Assembly (NCBI RefSeq): GCF_010667645.1
Contig: NZ_WHZV01000008.1
Coordinates: 62,001 to 126,000, forward strand
Direction: 5' to 3'
Source: Bifidobacterium platyrrhinorum
GTDB lineage: Bacteria; Actinomycetota; Actinomycetes; Actinomycetales; Bifidobacteriaceae
DNA length: 64,000 nt
The notes under the pieces are model-generated. The model searched no databases, had not been told where the DNA came from, and saw only the letters and a list, made by a program, of their open reading frames with translations. Every line of letters starts with the position of its first letter. Position 1 is the stretch's first letter. Shown here piece after piece: positions 34,308 to 43,271 of this stretch. The position numbers and the translations under genes are program-made.

Positions 34308-36707
34308 ATGGAGACCGAAGTGCTGGATACCACGACCACTGCAGCCAGGAACGCCGGCCGTCAGGTGCAGGTGGAGAAGCGCGACGGCCGCATCGTCGAC
34401 TTCGACCCCATCAACATCATCTCCGCCGTCAAGGCCGCCTTCGGCGACCTCGACAAGCAGGTCGGCCCGGAGGAGGAGAAGCTCATCCGCGGCTTCGCCG
34501 ACCAGGTCGAAGGCGAGATCAAGGAGCGCTACGCCGGCCCGGCCAAGATCGAGGACATCCAGAACCTCGTCGAGCACGCCCTCATCGGCGCCCACCTGTA
34601 CGACGTGGCCCGCGCCTACACCACGTACCGTCTCGACAAGGACATCGAGCGCGCGAAGGCCACCGACGTGAACGAGGCCGTGTCCCGCTTCATCAACCAG
34701 GACCCCACCCTCATCCACGAGAACGCCAACAAGGACGCCAACGTCTACGCCACCCAGCGCGACCTGCTGGCCGGCGCCGTCTCCAAGGCCGCCGCGTTCA
34801 ACATGCTGCCCCCGGCCGTGTCCAACGCGCACATGAAGGGCGACATCCACTTCCACGACGCCGACTACTCGCCGTTCACCGCGCAGTCCAACTGCTCGCT
34901 GCCCAACTTCTGGGACATGCTCGCCAACGGCTTCACCCTCGGCAACGCCCCGATGGCCTCCCCGAAGTCCATCGCCATCGCCGCCACGCAGATCACCCAG
35001 ATCATGAAGGACGTGGCCTCCAGCCAGTACGGCGGCCAGACCGCCAACCGCGCCGACGAGCACCTCGCCCGCTACGCGAAGCTCGACTACGAGAAGTTCC
35101 TCGAAGAGGCCCGCGAGATGATCCCGGACGACATGCCGATCGAATTCGCACGCCGCCAGGTCGCCAACGCGAAGGCCAACGAGCCGTCCAAGCTCCACTT
35201 CGAGAAGGGCCGCGAGCCGCTGCCGATGGACACCCCGTTCCACACCGACGTCGACGAGCTCGAGCAGGAGCGCGAGATCCTCGCCAAGATCCGCACCCGC
35301 AAGGCCATCTACGACGCCATGCAGACCATGGAGTACCAGATCAACTCCAACCGCGTCTCCAACGGCCAGACCCCGTTCGTCACCGTCGGCTTCGGCCTCG
35401 GCACCGACTGGTTCTCCCGCGAGATCCAGCGCGCCATCCTGCTCAACCGCATCCGCGGCCTCGGCCGCGAGCACCACACCGCGATCTTCCCGAAGCTCGT
35501 GTTCACCGTGCGTCACGGCGTGAACGCCGACCCGGGCGACCCGAACTACGACTTGAAGCAGCTGGCCCTCGAGTCCGCCACCAAGCGCATGTACCCGGAC
35601 GTCGTGTTCTACGACAACATCGTCAAGATCACCGGCTCCTTCAAGGCGCCGATGGGCTGCCGCTCCTTCCTGCAGGGCTGGATCAACCCGGAGACCGGCA
35701 AGGACGAGGAGGACGGCCGCATGAACCTCGGCGTCGTCTCCGTGAACGTGCCGCGCATCGCCCTCGAATCCCACGGCGACAAGGAACGCTTCTGGAAGCT
35801 GTTCGAGGAGCGCATGGAGATCGCCCACCAGGCCCTGCAGTTCCGCATCATGCGCTGCAAGCAGGCCACCCCGGTGAACGCGCCCACCCTGTTCCGCTTC
35901 GGCGCCTTCGGCCGCCTCGGCGCCAACGACAGCGTCGACGCCCTGTTCAAGAACGAGCGCGCCACCGTGTCCCTCGGCTACATCGGTCTGGCGGAGACCA
36001 CCGCCGTGTTCTACGGCAAGAACTGGATCCGCGACCACGGCTGGGATCCGGAAGGCAAGGAGTTCGCGCTGTCCATCGTCAAGCGCATGAGCGAACTGTG
36101 CAAGCAGTGGAGCAAGGCGGAGGGCTACCACTACTCCGTGTACTCCACGCCGGCCGAGTCGCTCACCGACCGCTTCAACCGCATGGACCGCGAGAAGTTC
36201 GGCCGCGTCGAAGGCGTGACCGACCACGACTTCTACACCAACTCCTTCCACTACCCGGTGTGGCTGCAGCCCACCCCGATGGAGAAGCTCAACTACGAGA
36301 AGGACTTCCCGTACTACGCCTCCGGCGGCTTCATCAACTACTGCGAGTACCCGTGCCTGCAGGACAACCCGAAGGCGCTCGAGGCCGTGTGGGACTACGC
36401 CTACAACGTGGGCATCGGCTACCTCGGCACCAACACGCCGATCGACCACTGCTTCGTGTGCGGCTTCCAGGGCGACTTCGAGCCCACCGACGAGGGCTTC
36501 AAGTGCCCCGAGTGCGGCAACTCCGACCCGGACAAGTGCAACGTGACCAAGCGCACCTGCGGCTACCTCGGCAACCCGGTCCAGCGCCCGATGGTGCATG
36601 GCCGCCACGAGGAGATCTCCCACCGCGTCAAGCACATGAGCGGCGAGACCGGTCATGTCACGCTGGGTGACGGCTCGACCCGCGAATGGTTCGAAGAGGC
36701 CAAGTAA
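34308..36707 (+). CDS. nrdD: Anaerobic (class III) ribonucleoside-triphosphate reductase
   Basis: 799 residues; the start has GGAG seven bases upstream. An N-terminal ATP-cone (VQVEKRDGRIVDFDPINIISAV) senses ATP/dATP. The barrel contains DYSPFTAQSNCSLPNFWDML and MGCRSFLQGW. The C-terminal zinc site uses Cys715, Cys718, Cys733 and Cys736. The radical glycine is Gly752 in RTCGYLG. The enzyme makes deoxynucleotides without oxygen after activation by NrdG, encoded 328 bases downstream. The gene is very strongly codon-biased, consistent with high expression in an anaerobe. Confidence 0.97.
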   Translation: METEVLDTTTTAARNAGRQVQVEKRDGRIVDFDPINIISAVKAAFGDLDKQVGPEEEKLIRGFADQVEGEIKERYAGPAKIEDIQNLVEHALIGAHLYDVARAYTTYRLDKDIERAKATDVNEAVSRFINQDPTLIHENANKDANVYATQRDLLAGAVSKAAAFNMLPPAVSNAHMKGDIHFHDADYSPFTAQSNCSLPNFWDMLANGFTLGNAPMASPKSIAIAATQITQIMKDVASSQYGGQTANRADEHLARYAKLDYEKFLEEAREMIPDDMPIEFARRQVANAKANEPSKLHFEKGREPLPMDTPFHTDVDELEQEREILAKIRTRKAIYDAMQTMEYQINSNRVSNGQTPFVTVGFGLGTDWFSREIQRAILLNRIRGLGREHHTAIFPKLVFTVRHGVNADPGDPNYDLKQLALESATKRMYPDVVFYDNIVKITGSFKAPMGCRSFLQGWINPETGKDEEDGRMNLGVVSVNVPRIALESHGDKERFWKLFEERMEIAHQALQFRIMRCKQATPVNAPTLFRFGAFGRLGANDSVDALFKNERATVSLGYIGLAETTAVFYGKNWIRDHGWDPEGKEFALSIVKRMSELCKQWSKAEGYHYSVYSTPAESLTDRFNRMDREKFGRVEGVTDHDFYTNSFHYPVWLQPTPMEKLNYEKDFPYYASGGFINYCEYPCLQDNPKALEAVWDYAYNVGIGYLGTNTPIDHCFVCGFQGDFEPTDEGFKCPECGNSDPDKCNVTKRTCGYLGNPVQRPMVHGRHEEISHRVKHMSGETGHVTLGDGSTREWFEEAK

Positions 36708-36724
36708 CGTTCTCGCGTATGGTC

Positions 36725-36889
36725 GCGGCGGTCGCCCGCCATGCGTTGTCTGACACACTCAAGGCACCGGCTTCGCCGATCTTCGCGGCGTAGCCGCTCA
36801 CTGGGCCTATGGACAGTCCACTGGACTGCCCATTTCACGGCCCAGCAGCCAAGCCTACGGTCAGACAACGCATGGCGGGCGACCGCCGC
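36725..36889. repeat. 165-bp element with 29-bp perfect inverted ends, between nrdD and nrdG
   Basis: The outer arms 36725-36753 and 36861-36889 are exact reverse complements over 29 bases. The 107-base interior holds further nested helices: CGGC-TTCG-CCG, CTGGGCC/GGCCCAG, and ATGG-A-CAGTCCA-C-TGGACTG-C-CCAT. The whole could fold as a multibranched RNA or extrude as a cruciform. It begins 18 bases after the nrdD stop and ends 147 bases before nrdG. No open frame inside is credible and no target-site duplication was seen. Confidence 0.85.
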
Positions 36890-37035
36890 TCCGTTTACGC
36901 TCGACGTTGCGGTTGGGTGGAGCGGACGGCGGTTGCGTTCGAGCGTATCGTTACGGTTGTGTGAGGGGTCGGTGAGGGCGTTTGCGTCCGACGGCATGGT
37001 CGGGTGGAGCGGCGAGCGGCGGAAGGACGGTTGTG

Positions 37036-37743
37036 ATGGGTGAGATGATTCGGCGTGATTTCGCGGCCGGGGAGACCGGGCGCGGCCCTTCCGTGCCGTC
37101 GGACGGGCTCGCCAACGACCCGCGTGCCGGTCAATGGGACGGCCGGCGCATGTCCCATCGCATGATCGCCGACTACAAGACCTTCGTCGTCACCGACGGC
37201 GAGGGCGTGCGCAACTCCCTGTACGTCTCCGGCTGCCCGTTCCATTGCGTCGACTGCTTCAACTCGTCCATCTGGGACTTCCAAGCCGGCCACGAGTATA
37301 CGCAGCGGCTCGAGGACAGGATCATCGAGGACCTCAAGGCCCCGTGGGTGCAGGGCATCACGTTCCTCGGCGGCGAGCCCCTACTCAACACCCCCGTGCT
37401 GGTGCCGCTCGCACAGCGCATCCGCCGTGAATTCGGCCACACCAAGGACATCTGGAGCTGGACCGGCTACACGTGGGAGGAGCTCATGCGCCCCGGCGAG
37501 ACCCCGGACAAGCGCGAACTGCTCGAACTCATCGACGTGCTCGTCGACGGCCGCTACCTGAAAACGCAGAAGGACTCCCTCCTGCAGTTCCGCGGCTCGA
37601 AGAACCAGCGCATCCTCGACGTGCCGAAATCCCTCGAGCAGGGCCGCCCCATCATCTGGGGCAAGCTCCACGACCAGGAACGCGACATCCCCGAGATCTA
37701 TCTCAAGGACCGCGAAGCGGGCGAAGGCGCCCAGGCATCGTGA
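37036..37743 (+). CDS. nrdG: Anaerobic ribonucleoside-triphosphate reductase activating protein
   Basis: 235 residues, with GAAGGA upstream of the ATG. The radical-SAM cluster motif is CPFHCVDC (Cys67, Cys71, Cys74), followed by GITFLGGEPLL. NrdG uses S-adenosylmethionine to install the glycyl radical on NrdD. An N-terminal extension of ~37 residues precedes the core, longer than in typical ~155-residue NrdG proteins. It is separated from nrdD by the inverted-repeat element, which may uncouple or tune the two. Confidence 0.95.
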   Translation: MGEMIRRDFAAGETGRGPSVPSDGLANDPRAGQWDGRRMSHRMIADYKTFVVTDGEGVRNSLYVSGCPFHCVDCFNSSIWDFQAGHEYTQRLEDRIIEDLKAPWVQGITFLGGEPLLNTPVLVPLAQRIRREFGHTKDIWSWTGYTWEELMRPGETPDKRELLELIDVLVDGRYLKTQKDSLLQFRGSKNQRILDVPKSLEQGRPIIWGKLHDQERDIPEIYLKDREAGEGAQAS

Positions 37744-37974
37744 CGATGGCGTGTCATCGCGTCACCACACTTCGGCGCGATGTGTTGCGTTAGGGGCAAT
37801 CCGTGAGCGAAATCACCGGCGCCGACGCCTCGTCGGGCGGGTGGTCGGACTATCCTAAGGCGAAGAAGAAGCCGGGCGAAGCCGTCCGCAGTGCACCTGC
37901 CAGCCGTCCAGCGGACGGTGCATGGTGCCTTGGGGGAGGCGCGACAACCGGAAATCGGAACGTAAGAGGAAAGC

Positions 37975-40900
37975 ATGGTTGATACCGCATCGAACGCGAA
38001 CGAACACGTGACGGGGCCGCAGGCGCCCGCCGCGCCGCAGCCCGCGAAGCCGTTGCGTGTGGGATTGGACATCGGATCGACCACCGTCAAGGCGGTCGTG
38101 CTCGACCAATCCGACTCCCTCAAGGACACCCTGTTCTCCGACTACCGCCGCCACCACGCCAACGTGCGCGCCACCGTGGCGGGCCTGCTCGTCGACATCC
38201 ACAAGGAGCTCGAGAAACTCGGCCGCGGCGACGAGCCGATCCGCCTCGCCATCACCGGCTCCGGCGGCTTGGCGCTCGCGGACAACCTGCACGTGCCGTT
38301 CGTCCAGGAGGTCATCGCCGAAACCGAGGCGATCGACAAGGAATACCCGCAGGCGGACGTCATCATCGAGCTCGGCGGCGAGGACGCCAAGATCACGTAC
38401 CTGAAGCCCACGCCCGAACAGCGCATGAACGGTTCGTGCGCGGGCGGCACCGGCGCGTTCATCGACCAGATGGCCACCCTGCTCGACACCGACGCGGCCG
38501 GCCTCAACGAGATGGCGAAAAGCTACGAGAACCTGTACCCGATCGCCTCGCGCTGCGGCGTGTTCGCCAAGACCGATCTGCAGCCGCTCATCAACGACGG
38601 CGCCGCCAAGCCCGACCTCGCGGCCTCCATCTTCACCGCCGTGGCCACGCAGACCATCGCCGGCCTGGCCTCCGGCCGCCCGATCCACGGCACCGTCATC
38701 TTCCTCGGCGGCCCGCTGTTCTTCATGTCCGAACTACGCGCCGCATTCCAGCGCGCGCTCGACGGCAAGGTCGACGAGTTCATCGTCCCCACCGACGCCC
38801 ACCTGTATGTCGCCTACGGCTCCGCGCTCCAGGCGGACATGGACGTCGACGACGAAGGCCACCATTTCGAGGCGCACACCTGCGACGAGATTCTGGAGCG
38901 CCTCGACGAGCTCAAGAACCTGCCCAGCAACACGCCCACCATGCCGCCGCTGTTCCCCACCGAGGCGGACCGCGAGGCGTTCAACGAACGCCATCACCGC
39001 GAGCACGTGCACATCGGCACGCTCGAAGGCGCGCACGGCCCCCACTTCCTCGGCATCGACGCGGGCTCCACCACCATCAAGGCGACGCTCGTCAACGACG
39101 ACCGCGAGATCGTGTGGTCGAGCTATGCGAACAACGAGGGCAGCCCGCTGACGGCCGCCATCAACATCGTCAGGAAGATCCAGTCCGAACTGCCGCCCGA
39201 GGCGTGGATCGCCCGCTCCTGCGCCACCGGCTACGGCGAGGGCCTCATCACCACCGGCCTGCACCTCGACGAGGGCGTCGTCGAGACGATGGCCCACTAC
39301 CGCGGCGCCGAGATGGTCAGCCCCGGCGTCACCGCCGTCATCGACATCGGCGGCCAGGACATGAAGTACCTGGCCATCACCGACGGCGTCATCGACTCGA
39401 TCGCCGTCAACGAGGCCTGCTCGTCCGGCTGCGGCTCGTTCCTGCAGACCTTCGCCATGTCGATGGGCCTGACCATCCAGGAGTTCACGGCCAAGGCCCT
39501 CGCCTCCACGCACCCGGTGGACCTCGGCTCGCGTTGCACCGTGTTCATGAACTCGTCCGTCAAGCAGGCGCAGAAGGAGGGCGCGTCCATCGAGGACATC
39601 GCCGCCGGCCTGTGCTATTCGGTCGTGCGCAACGCCCTGTACAAGGTCATCAAGCTGCGCGACTCCGGCGAACTCGGCGACACCGTCGTCGTGCAGGGCG
39701 GCACGTTCCTCAACGACGCCGTGCTGCGCGCGTTCGAACTGCTCACCGAGCGCGAGGTGACGCGCCCGAACATCGCCGGCCTCATGGGCGCGTTCGGCGC
39801 GGCCCTCACCGCCCGCATGCACTACGAGGACATCGCCGACGACGACCACGGTCTCGTCGGCGCGGACGGCGACGCCGCCGCTGCCGAGGAGTCCGCCGCC
39901 GGCGACACCCCGAACGCCGCCGCGCACGAAGGCGAGGTCGTCGTCGACGGCGTGCGCCACACCGCATCGTCCATCCTCACCGGCGCCGCGCTCGACGACA
40001 TGTCGATGACCACAGAACGCGACGTGTGCAAGCTGTGCCAGAACCACTGCAAGCTCACCATCACCACGTTCTCCGACGGCTCGCGCTTCGTGACCGGCAA
40101 CCGCTGCGAGCGCGGCGGCGACGCGAAGAAGAAGCGCTCCGACCGCCCGAACCTGTACGACTACAAGTACAAGCGCTGCTTCGCCTACCGGCGCCTCACC
40201 GACAAGAAGGCCACGCGCGGCGAGATCGGCATCCCGCGCGCGCTCAACATGTACGAGAACTATCCGTTCTGGTTCACGCTGCTCACCTCGCTCGGCTTCA
40301 AGGTGATGATCTCCGGCCGCAGCTCCCACGAACTGTTCGAGACCGGCATCGAATCGATCGCCTCCGAGAACATCTGCTACCCGGCCAAGCTCGTGCACGG
40401 CCACATCAAGTGGCTGCTCAACAAGGGCGTCAAGACGATCTTCTACCCGTGCGTGAGCTACGAGGACAACCTCGTGCCCAACACGGACAACCACTACAAC
40501 TGTCCGGTCGTCGCCAACTACCCGCTCGTCGTCGGCGCGAACATGCCCGAACTGCGCGGTGACGGCATCCGCTACATGCACCCGTACTTCAACCTCGCCA
40601 ACCACGAGCTCATGGTCGACCGCATCGTCGAGGAGTTCGCGTGGGCGAACGTGACGCGTGAGGAGGCCGAGACCGCCGTCAAGGCCGCCTACGCGGAGGA
40701 CAAGGTCTTCAAGCACGACGTGCAGCAGGAGGGACTCAAGGCCCTGGCGTACATGAAGGAGCACGACTGCCGCGGCATCGTGCTCGCCGGACGCCCCTAC
40801 CACATCGACCCGGAGATCAACCACGGCATCCCCGAGACGATCTGCTCGCTCGGCATGGTCGTGCTCTCCGAGGATTCGATCTGCGAACTGCAGCCGGGGG

Positions 40901-43104
40901 AGAAGCTCAACCTCACCGAATTCCTTTCCAAGGGCGAAGAGGACCCGAGGAAGAAGAACGCGAACGGGTTCCGCCACGTCGGCGACCGCAAGCTCACCGT
41001 CGCACGCATGCCGTTGCGCGTCACCAACCAGTGGGCCTACCATTCCCGCCTGTACGCGGCCGCCCACTTCGTCGCCTCCTACCCGGGCCTCGAACTCGTC
41101 CAGCTCAACTCCTTCGGCTGCGGCCTCGACGCCATCACCACCGACCAGGTCGCCGAGATCCTCGCCGACAAGGCCGACGTGTACACGCTGCTCAAGATCG
41201 ACGAGGTCTCCAACCTGGGCGCCGCGAAGATCCGCCTGCGCTCGCTCAAGGCCGCCGTCGAGGAGCGTGAGGCGAACAAGCGCCGCCTCGCCGCGGCCGG
41301 CGCCGTCGACAAGCACGACCGTCCGTTGGACGACGCCGCGATCGCGAAGCGGTCCGCCGCGCTCGAGACCGCACGCAAGGCCCAGGAGCGGGCCGAGGCC
41401 GATCTCGCGGCCGCGAAGGACGCGCTCGCCAAGGCCCAGGCCGCCGTCGACGCCGCCGAGGCGAAGGTCAAGGCGACCGGCGCGGACGCCGGTGCCGCCA
41501 CCGGCGACGTCCCGGCGGACGCGCCGAAATCCACCGGATTCCGCAGGACCGGATCCAAGGCGCCCACCCCGGGCCGCCAGATCCTGCTCGACACGACGAT
41601 GGCCGCCAACCCGAAGCTCACCGAGGCGATGCGCAAGGCGTCCAAGCTCGCCGCGAAGCGGGACGTCGAGCACGCGCGTCTCGCCGCGCTCGGCGACGGC
41701 ACCACGGCGGACGACGTCGCCGGCGCGGACGGCAAGGCCGCGAGGAAGTCCGGGCACAACAACGCCACCATGTCCCGCTACGCGAAACGCGAGAAGTTCG
41801 TCAAGGACATGAAGAAGGACTACACGATCGTCGCCCCGCAGATGAGCCCGATCCACATGTCCCTCGTCGAGGCGGTCATCCGCTCCGGCGGCTACAAGTT
41901 CGACATCCTGAAGCACGCCTCCCGCGGCGACGTGGAGACCGGCCTCAAATACGTGAACAACGACGCCTGCTACCCGGCGATCATGGTCATCGGCCAGCTC
42001 ATCGACGCAATCATCGAAGGCAAATACGATCCGGACCACGTGGCGCTCGCGATCACGCAGACCGGCGGCATGTGCCGCGCGACCAACTACTTCGGCCTGA
42101 TTCGCAAGGCGCTGGTCGACGCCGGCTACCCGCAGATCCCGGTCATCGCGATCTCGACGCAGGGGCTGGAGGACAACCCGGGCTTCAAGGCGACGCCGGC
42201 GCTGCTGCACCGCGCCGTCAAGGCCCTGATCCTGGGCGACCTGCTCATGAAGTGCCTGTACCGCGTACGCCCGTACGAGGTGGAGAAGGGGTCGGCGAAC
42301 CGCCTCTACGAGCAGTGGGACACGATCGTGCGCGAGACGATCGAGCACCACGGCTTCTCGAAGACGGCCGCGAAGACCCCGTGGCTGAAAAAGGGCTACC
42401 TGCCGTACGGCCGCCTTGCCAAGGAGATCGTGAAGTCCTTCGACGCGCTGCCGCTGAAGGACGAGCCGCGCAAGGTGCGCGTCGGCGTGGTCGGCGAGAT
42501 CCTCGTCAAGTACCAGCCGGACGCGAACAACCACGTGGTCGACGTCATCGAATCGCAGGACTGCGAGGCCGTGGTGCCCGGCATCATGGAGTTCATGACG
42601 ACGAGGCCCTACATCACCGACTGGAACGAGAAGCATCTCGGCACCGGCGGCAACAAGACCCTGTACGCGCTCATGCGCTGGGGCCTCGACCGCTACAACG
42701 CGCCCATCAAGGCGGCGATCGCCAGCTCGCACGGCAAGTTCAAGCAGGACGACCCGATGCCCGAGCTCGTGCAGAAGGCCGCCGAGGTCACGTCGATCGG
42801 CGTGCAGGCCGGCGAAGGCTGGCTGCTCACCGCCGAGATCCTGGAGCTCATCGAGCAGGGATGCCCGAACGTGATTTGCGCGCAGCCGTTCGCCTGCCTG
42901 CCGAACCACGTGACCGGCCGCGGCATGTTCGGCAAGATCCGCCGTCTGCACCCGGAGGCCAACATCGTCTCCATCGACTACGATCCGGGCGCCTCCGAAG
43001 CGAACCAGCTCAACCGCATCAAGCTCATGATCGCCGCCGCCAAGAAGGCCCACAAGGCGAAGTTCGGCGACGACGAGCCGCAGGGCTTCGTCACCGCCGA
43101 CTGA
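37975..43104 (+). CDS. Giant 2-hydroxyacyl-CoA dehydratase activase-like protein (two BcrAD/BadFG ATPase domains + DUF2229)
   Basis: 1709 residues; AAGAGGAAA precedes the ATG. Two ASKHA ATPase domains start at GLDIGSTTVKAVVLD (30-44) and GIDAGSTTIKATLV (~360). Each carries the cysteine pair used by HgdC-type activases to bind an interface 4Fe-4S cluster: Cys155/Cys194 and Cys486/Cys521. A CKLCQNHC motif (~680) opens the C-terminal DUF2229/CoA-activase region. An Ala/Lys/Glu coiled coil plus linker (~1115-1260) is inserted within the latter. The activators inject electrons into a dehydratase by ATP hydrolysis, yet no dehydratase subunit gene is nearby. The substrate is unknown. Confidence 0.88.
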   Translation: MVDTASNANEHVTGPQAPAAPQPAKPLRVGLDIGSTTVKAVVLDQSDSLKDTLFSDYRRHHANVRATVAGLLVDIHKELEKLGRGDEPIRLAITGSGGLALADNLHVPFVQEVIAETEAIDKEYPQADVIIELGGEDAKITYLKPTPEQRMNGSCAGGTGAFIDQMATLLDTDAAGLNEMAKSYENLYPIASRCGVFAKTDLQPLINDGAAKPDLAASIFTAVATQTIAGLASGRPIHGTVIFLGGPLFFMSELRAAFQRALDGKVDEFIVPTDAHLYVAYGSALQADMDVDDEGHHFEAHTCDEILERLDELKNLPSNTPTMPPLFPTEADREAFNERHHREHVHIGTLEGAHGPHFLGIDAGSTTIKATLVNDDREIVWSSYANNEGSPLTAAINIVRKIQSELPPEAWIARSCATGYGEGLITTGLHLDEGVVETMAHYRGAEMVSPGVTAVIDIGGQDMKYLAITDGVIDSIAVNEACSSGCGSFLQTFAMSMGLTIQEFTAKALASTHPVDLGSRCTVFMNSSVKQAQKEGASIEDIAAGLCYSVVRNALYKVIKLRDSGELGDTVVVQGGTFLNDAVLRAFELLTEREVTRPNIAGLMGAFGAALTARMHYEDIADDDHGLVGADGDAAAAEESAAGDTPNAAAHEGEVVVDGVRHTASSILTGAALDDMSMTTERDVCKLCQNHCKLTITTFSDGSRFVTGNRCERGGDAKKKRSDRPNLYDYKYKRCFAYRRLTDKKATRGEIGIPRALNMYENYPFWFTLLTSLGFKVMISGRSSHELFETGIESIASENICYPAKLVHGHIKWLLNKGVKTIFYPCVSYEDNLVPNTDNHYNCPVVANYPLVVGANMPELRGDGIRYMHPYFNLANHELMVDRIVEEFAWANVTREEAETAVKAAYAEDKVFKHDVQQEGLKALAYMKEHDCRGIVLAGRPYHIDPEINHGIPETICSLGMVVLSEDSICELQPGEKLNLTEFLSKGEEDPRKKNANGFRHVGDRKLTVARMPLRVTNQWAYHSRLYAAAHFVASYPGLELVQLNSFGCGLDAITTDQVAEILADKADVYTLLKIDEVSNLGAAKIRLRSLKAAVEEREANKRRLAAAGAVDKHDRPLDDAAIAKRSAALETARKAQERAEADLAAAKDALAKAQAAVDAAEAKVKATGADAGAATGDVPADAPKSTGFRRTGSKAPTPGRQILLDTTMAANPKLTEAMRKASKLAAKRDVEHARLAALGDGTTADDVAGADGKAARKSGHNNATMSRYAKREKFVKDMKKDYTIVAPQMSPIHMSLVEAVIRSGGYKFDILKHASRGDVETGLKYVNNDACYPAIMVIGQLIDAIIEGKYDPDHVALAITQTGGMCRATNYFGLIRKALVDAGYPQIPVIAISTQGLEDNPGFKATPALLHRAVKALILGDLLMKCLYRVRPYEVEKGSANRLYEQWDTIVRETIEHHGFSKTAAKTPWLKKGYLPYGRLAKEIVKSFDALPLKDEPRKVRVGVVGEILVKYQPDANNHVVDVIESQDCEAVVPGIMEFMTTRPYITDWNEKHLGTGGNKTLYALMRWGLDRYNAPIKAAIASSHGKFKQDDPMPELVQKAAEVTSIGVQAGEGWLLTAEILELIEQGCPNVICAQPFACLPNHVTGRGMFGKIRRLHPEANIVSIDYDPGASEANQLNRIKLMIAAAKKAHKAKFGDDEPQGFVTAD

Positions 43105-43146
43105 GGATCGTTCCGGGCGCCGTCGGGCGGCCCGGGCCGGTTTCCG

Positions 43147-43234
43147 CGGTTCACGGTTTTCCTTCCCTTGGGAATCGTGAACCGAAAAAGGCGCCCGCTA
43201 TCGGTTTTTCATATAGCCGATTGGCGGGCGGGCG
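43147..43234. other. Inverted repeats between the activase and glutamate-cysteine ligase genes
   Basis: Two stems are visible: CGGTTCACG (43147-43155) with CGTGAACCG (43176-43184), and CGCCCGC with GCGGGCG (about 43192-43234) enclosing ATCGG/CCGAT. Neither is followed by a U tract on the plus strand, so termination of the activase transcript is uncertain. Confidence 0.45.
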
Positions 43235-43258
43235 GCGGGGCGTGTAGGCCGGCTCGCA

Positions 43259-43264
43259 TACGAT
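43259..43264 (+). promoter_or_regulatory. -10 element, probable leaderless promoter
   Basis: TACGAT fits TAnnnT and is exactly seven bases before the ATG at 43272; no ribosome site precedes the ATG. Confidence 0.5.
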
Positions 43265-43271
43265 ACCGCTT

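Noticed and set aside
36741..37043. Plus-strand frame across the 165-bp inverted repeat
   Set aside because: It reads through perfect inverted arms, giving complementary-type peptide halves, with no ribosome site or family similarity.
38734..43053. Very long minus-strand open frame (1439 codons) opposite the activase gene; similar ones at 3006-6962 (+), 34128-36758 (-) and 47289-50666 (-)
   Set aside because: The plus-strand (or opposite) proteins have clear family motifs. The antisense frames are rich in Arg/Gly/Val/His, have no motifs or ribosome sites, and arise from GC-ending codons.
43147..43184. Rho-independent terminator after the activase gene
   Set aside because: The stem is good but is followed by AAAAAGG on the plus strand, with no U tract on either strand.
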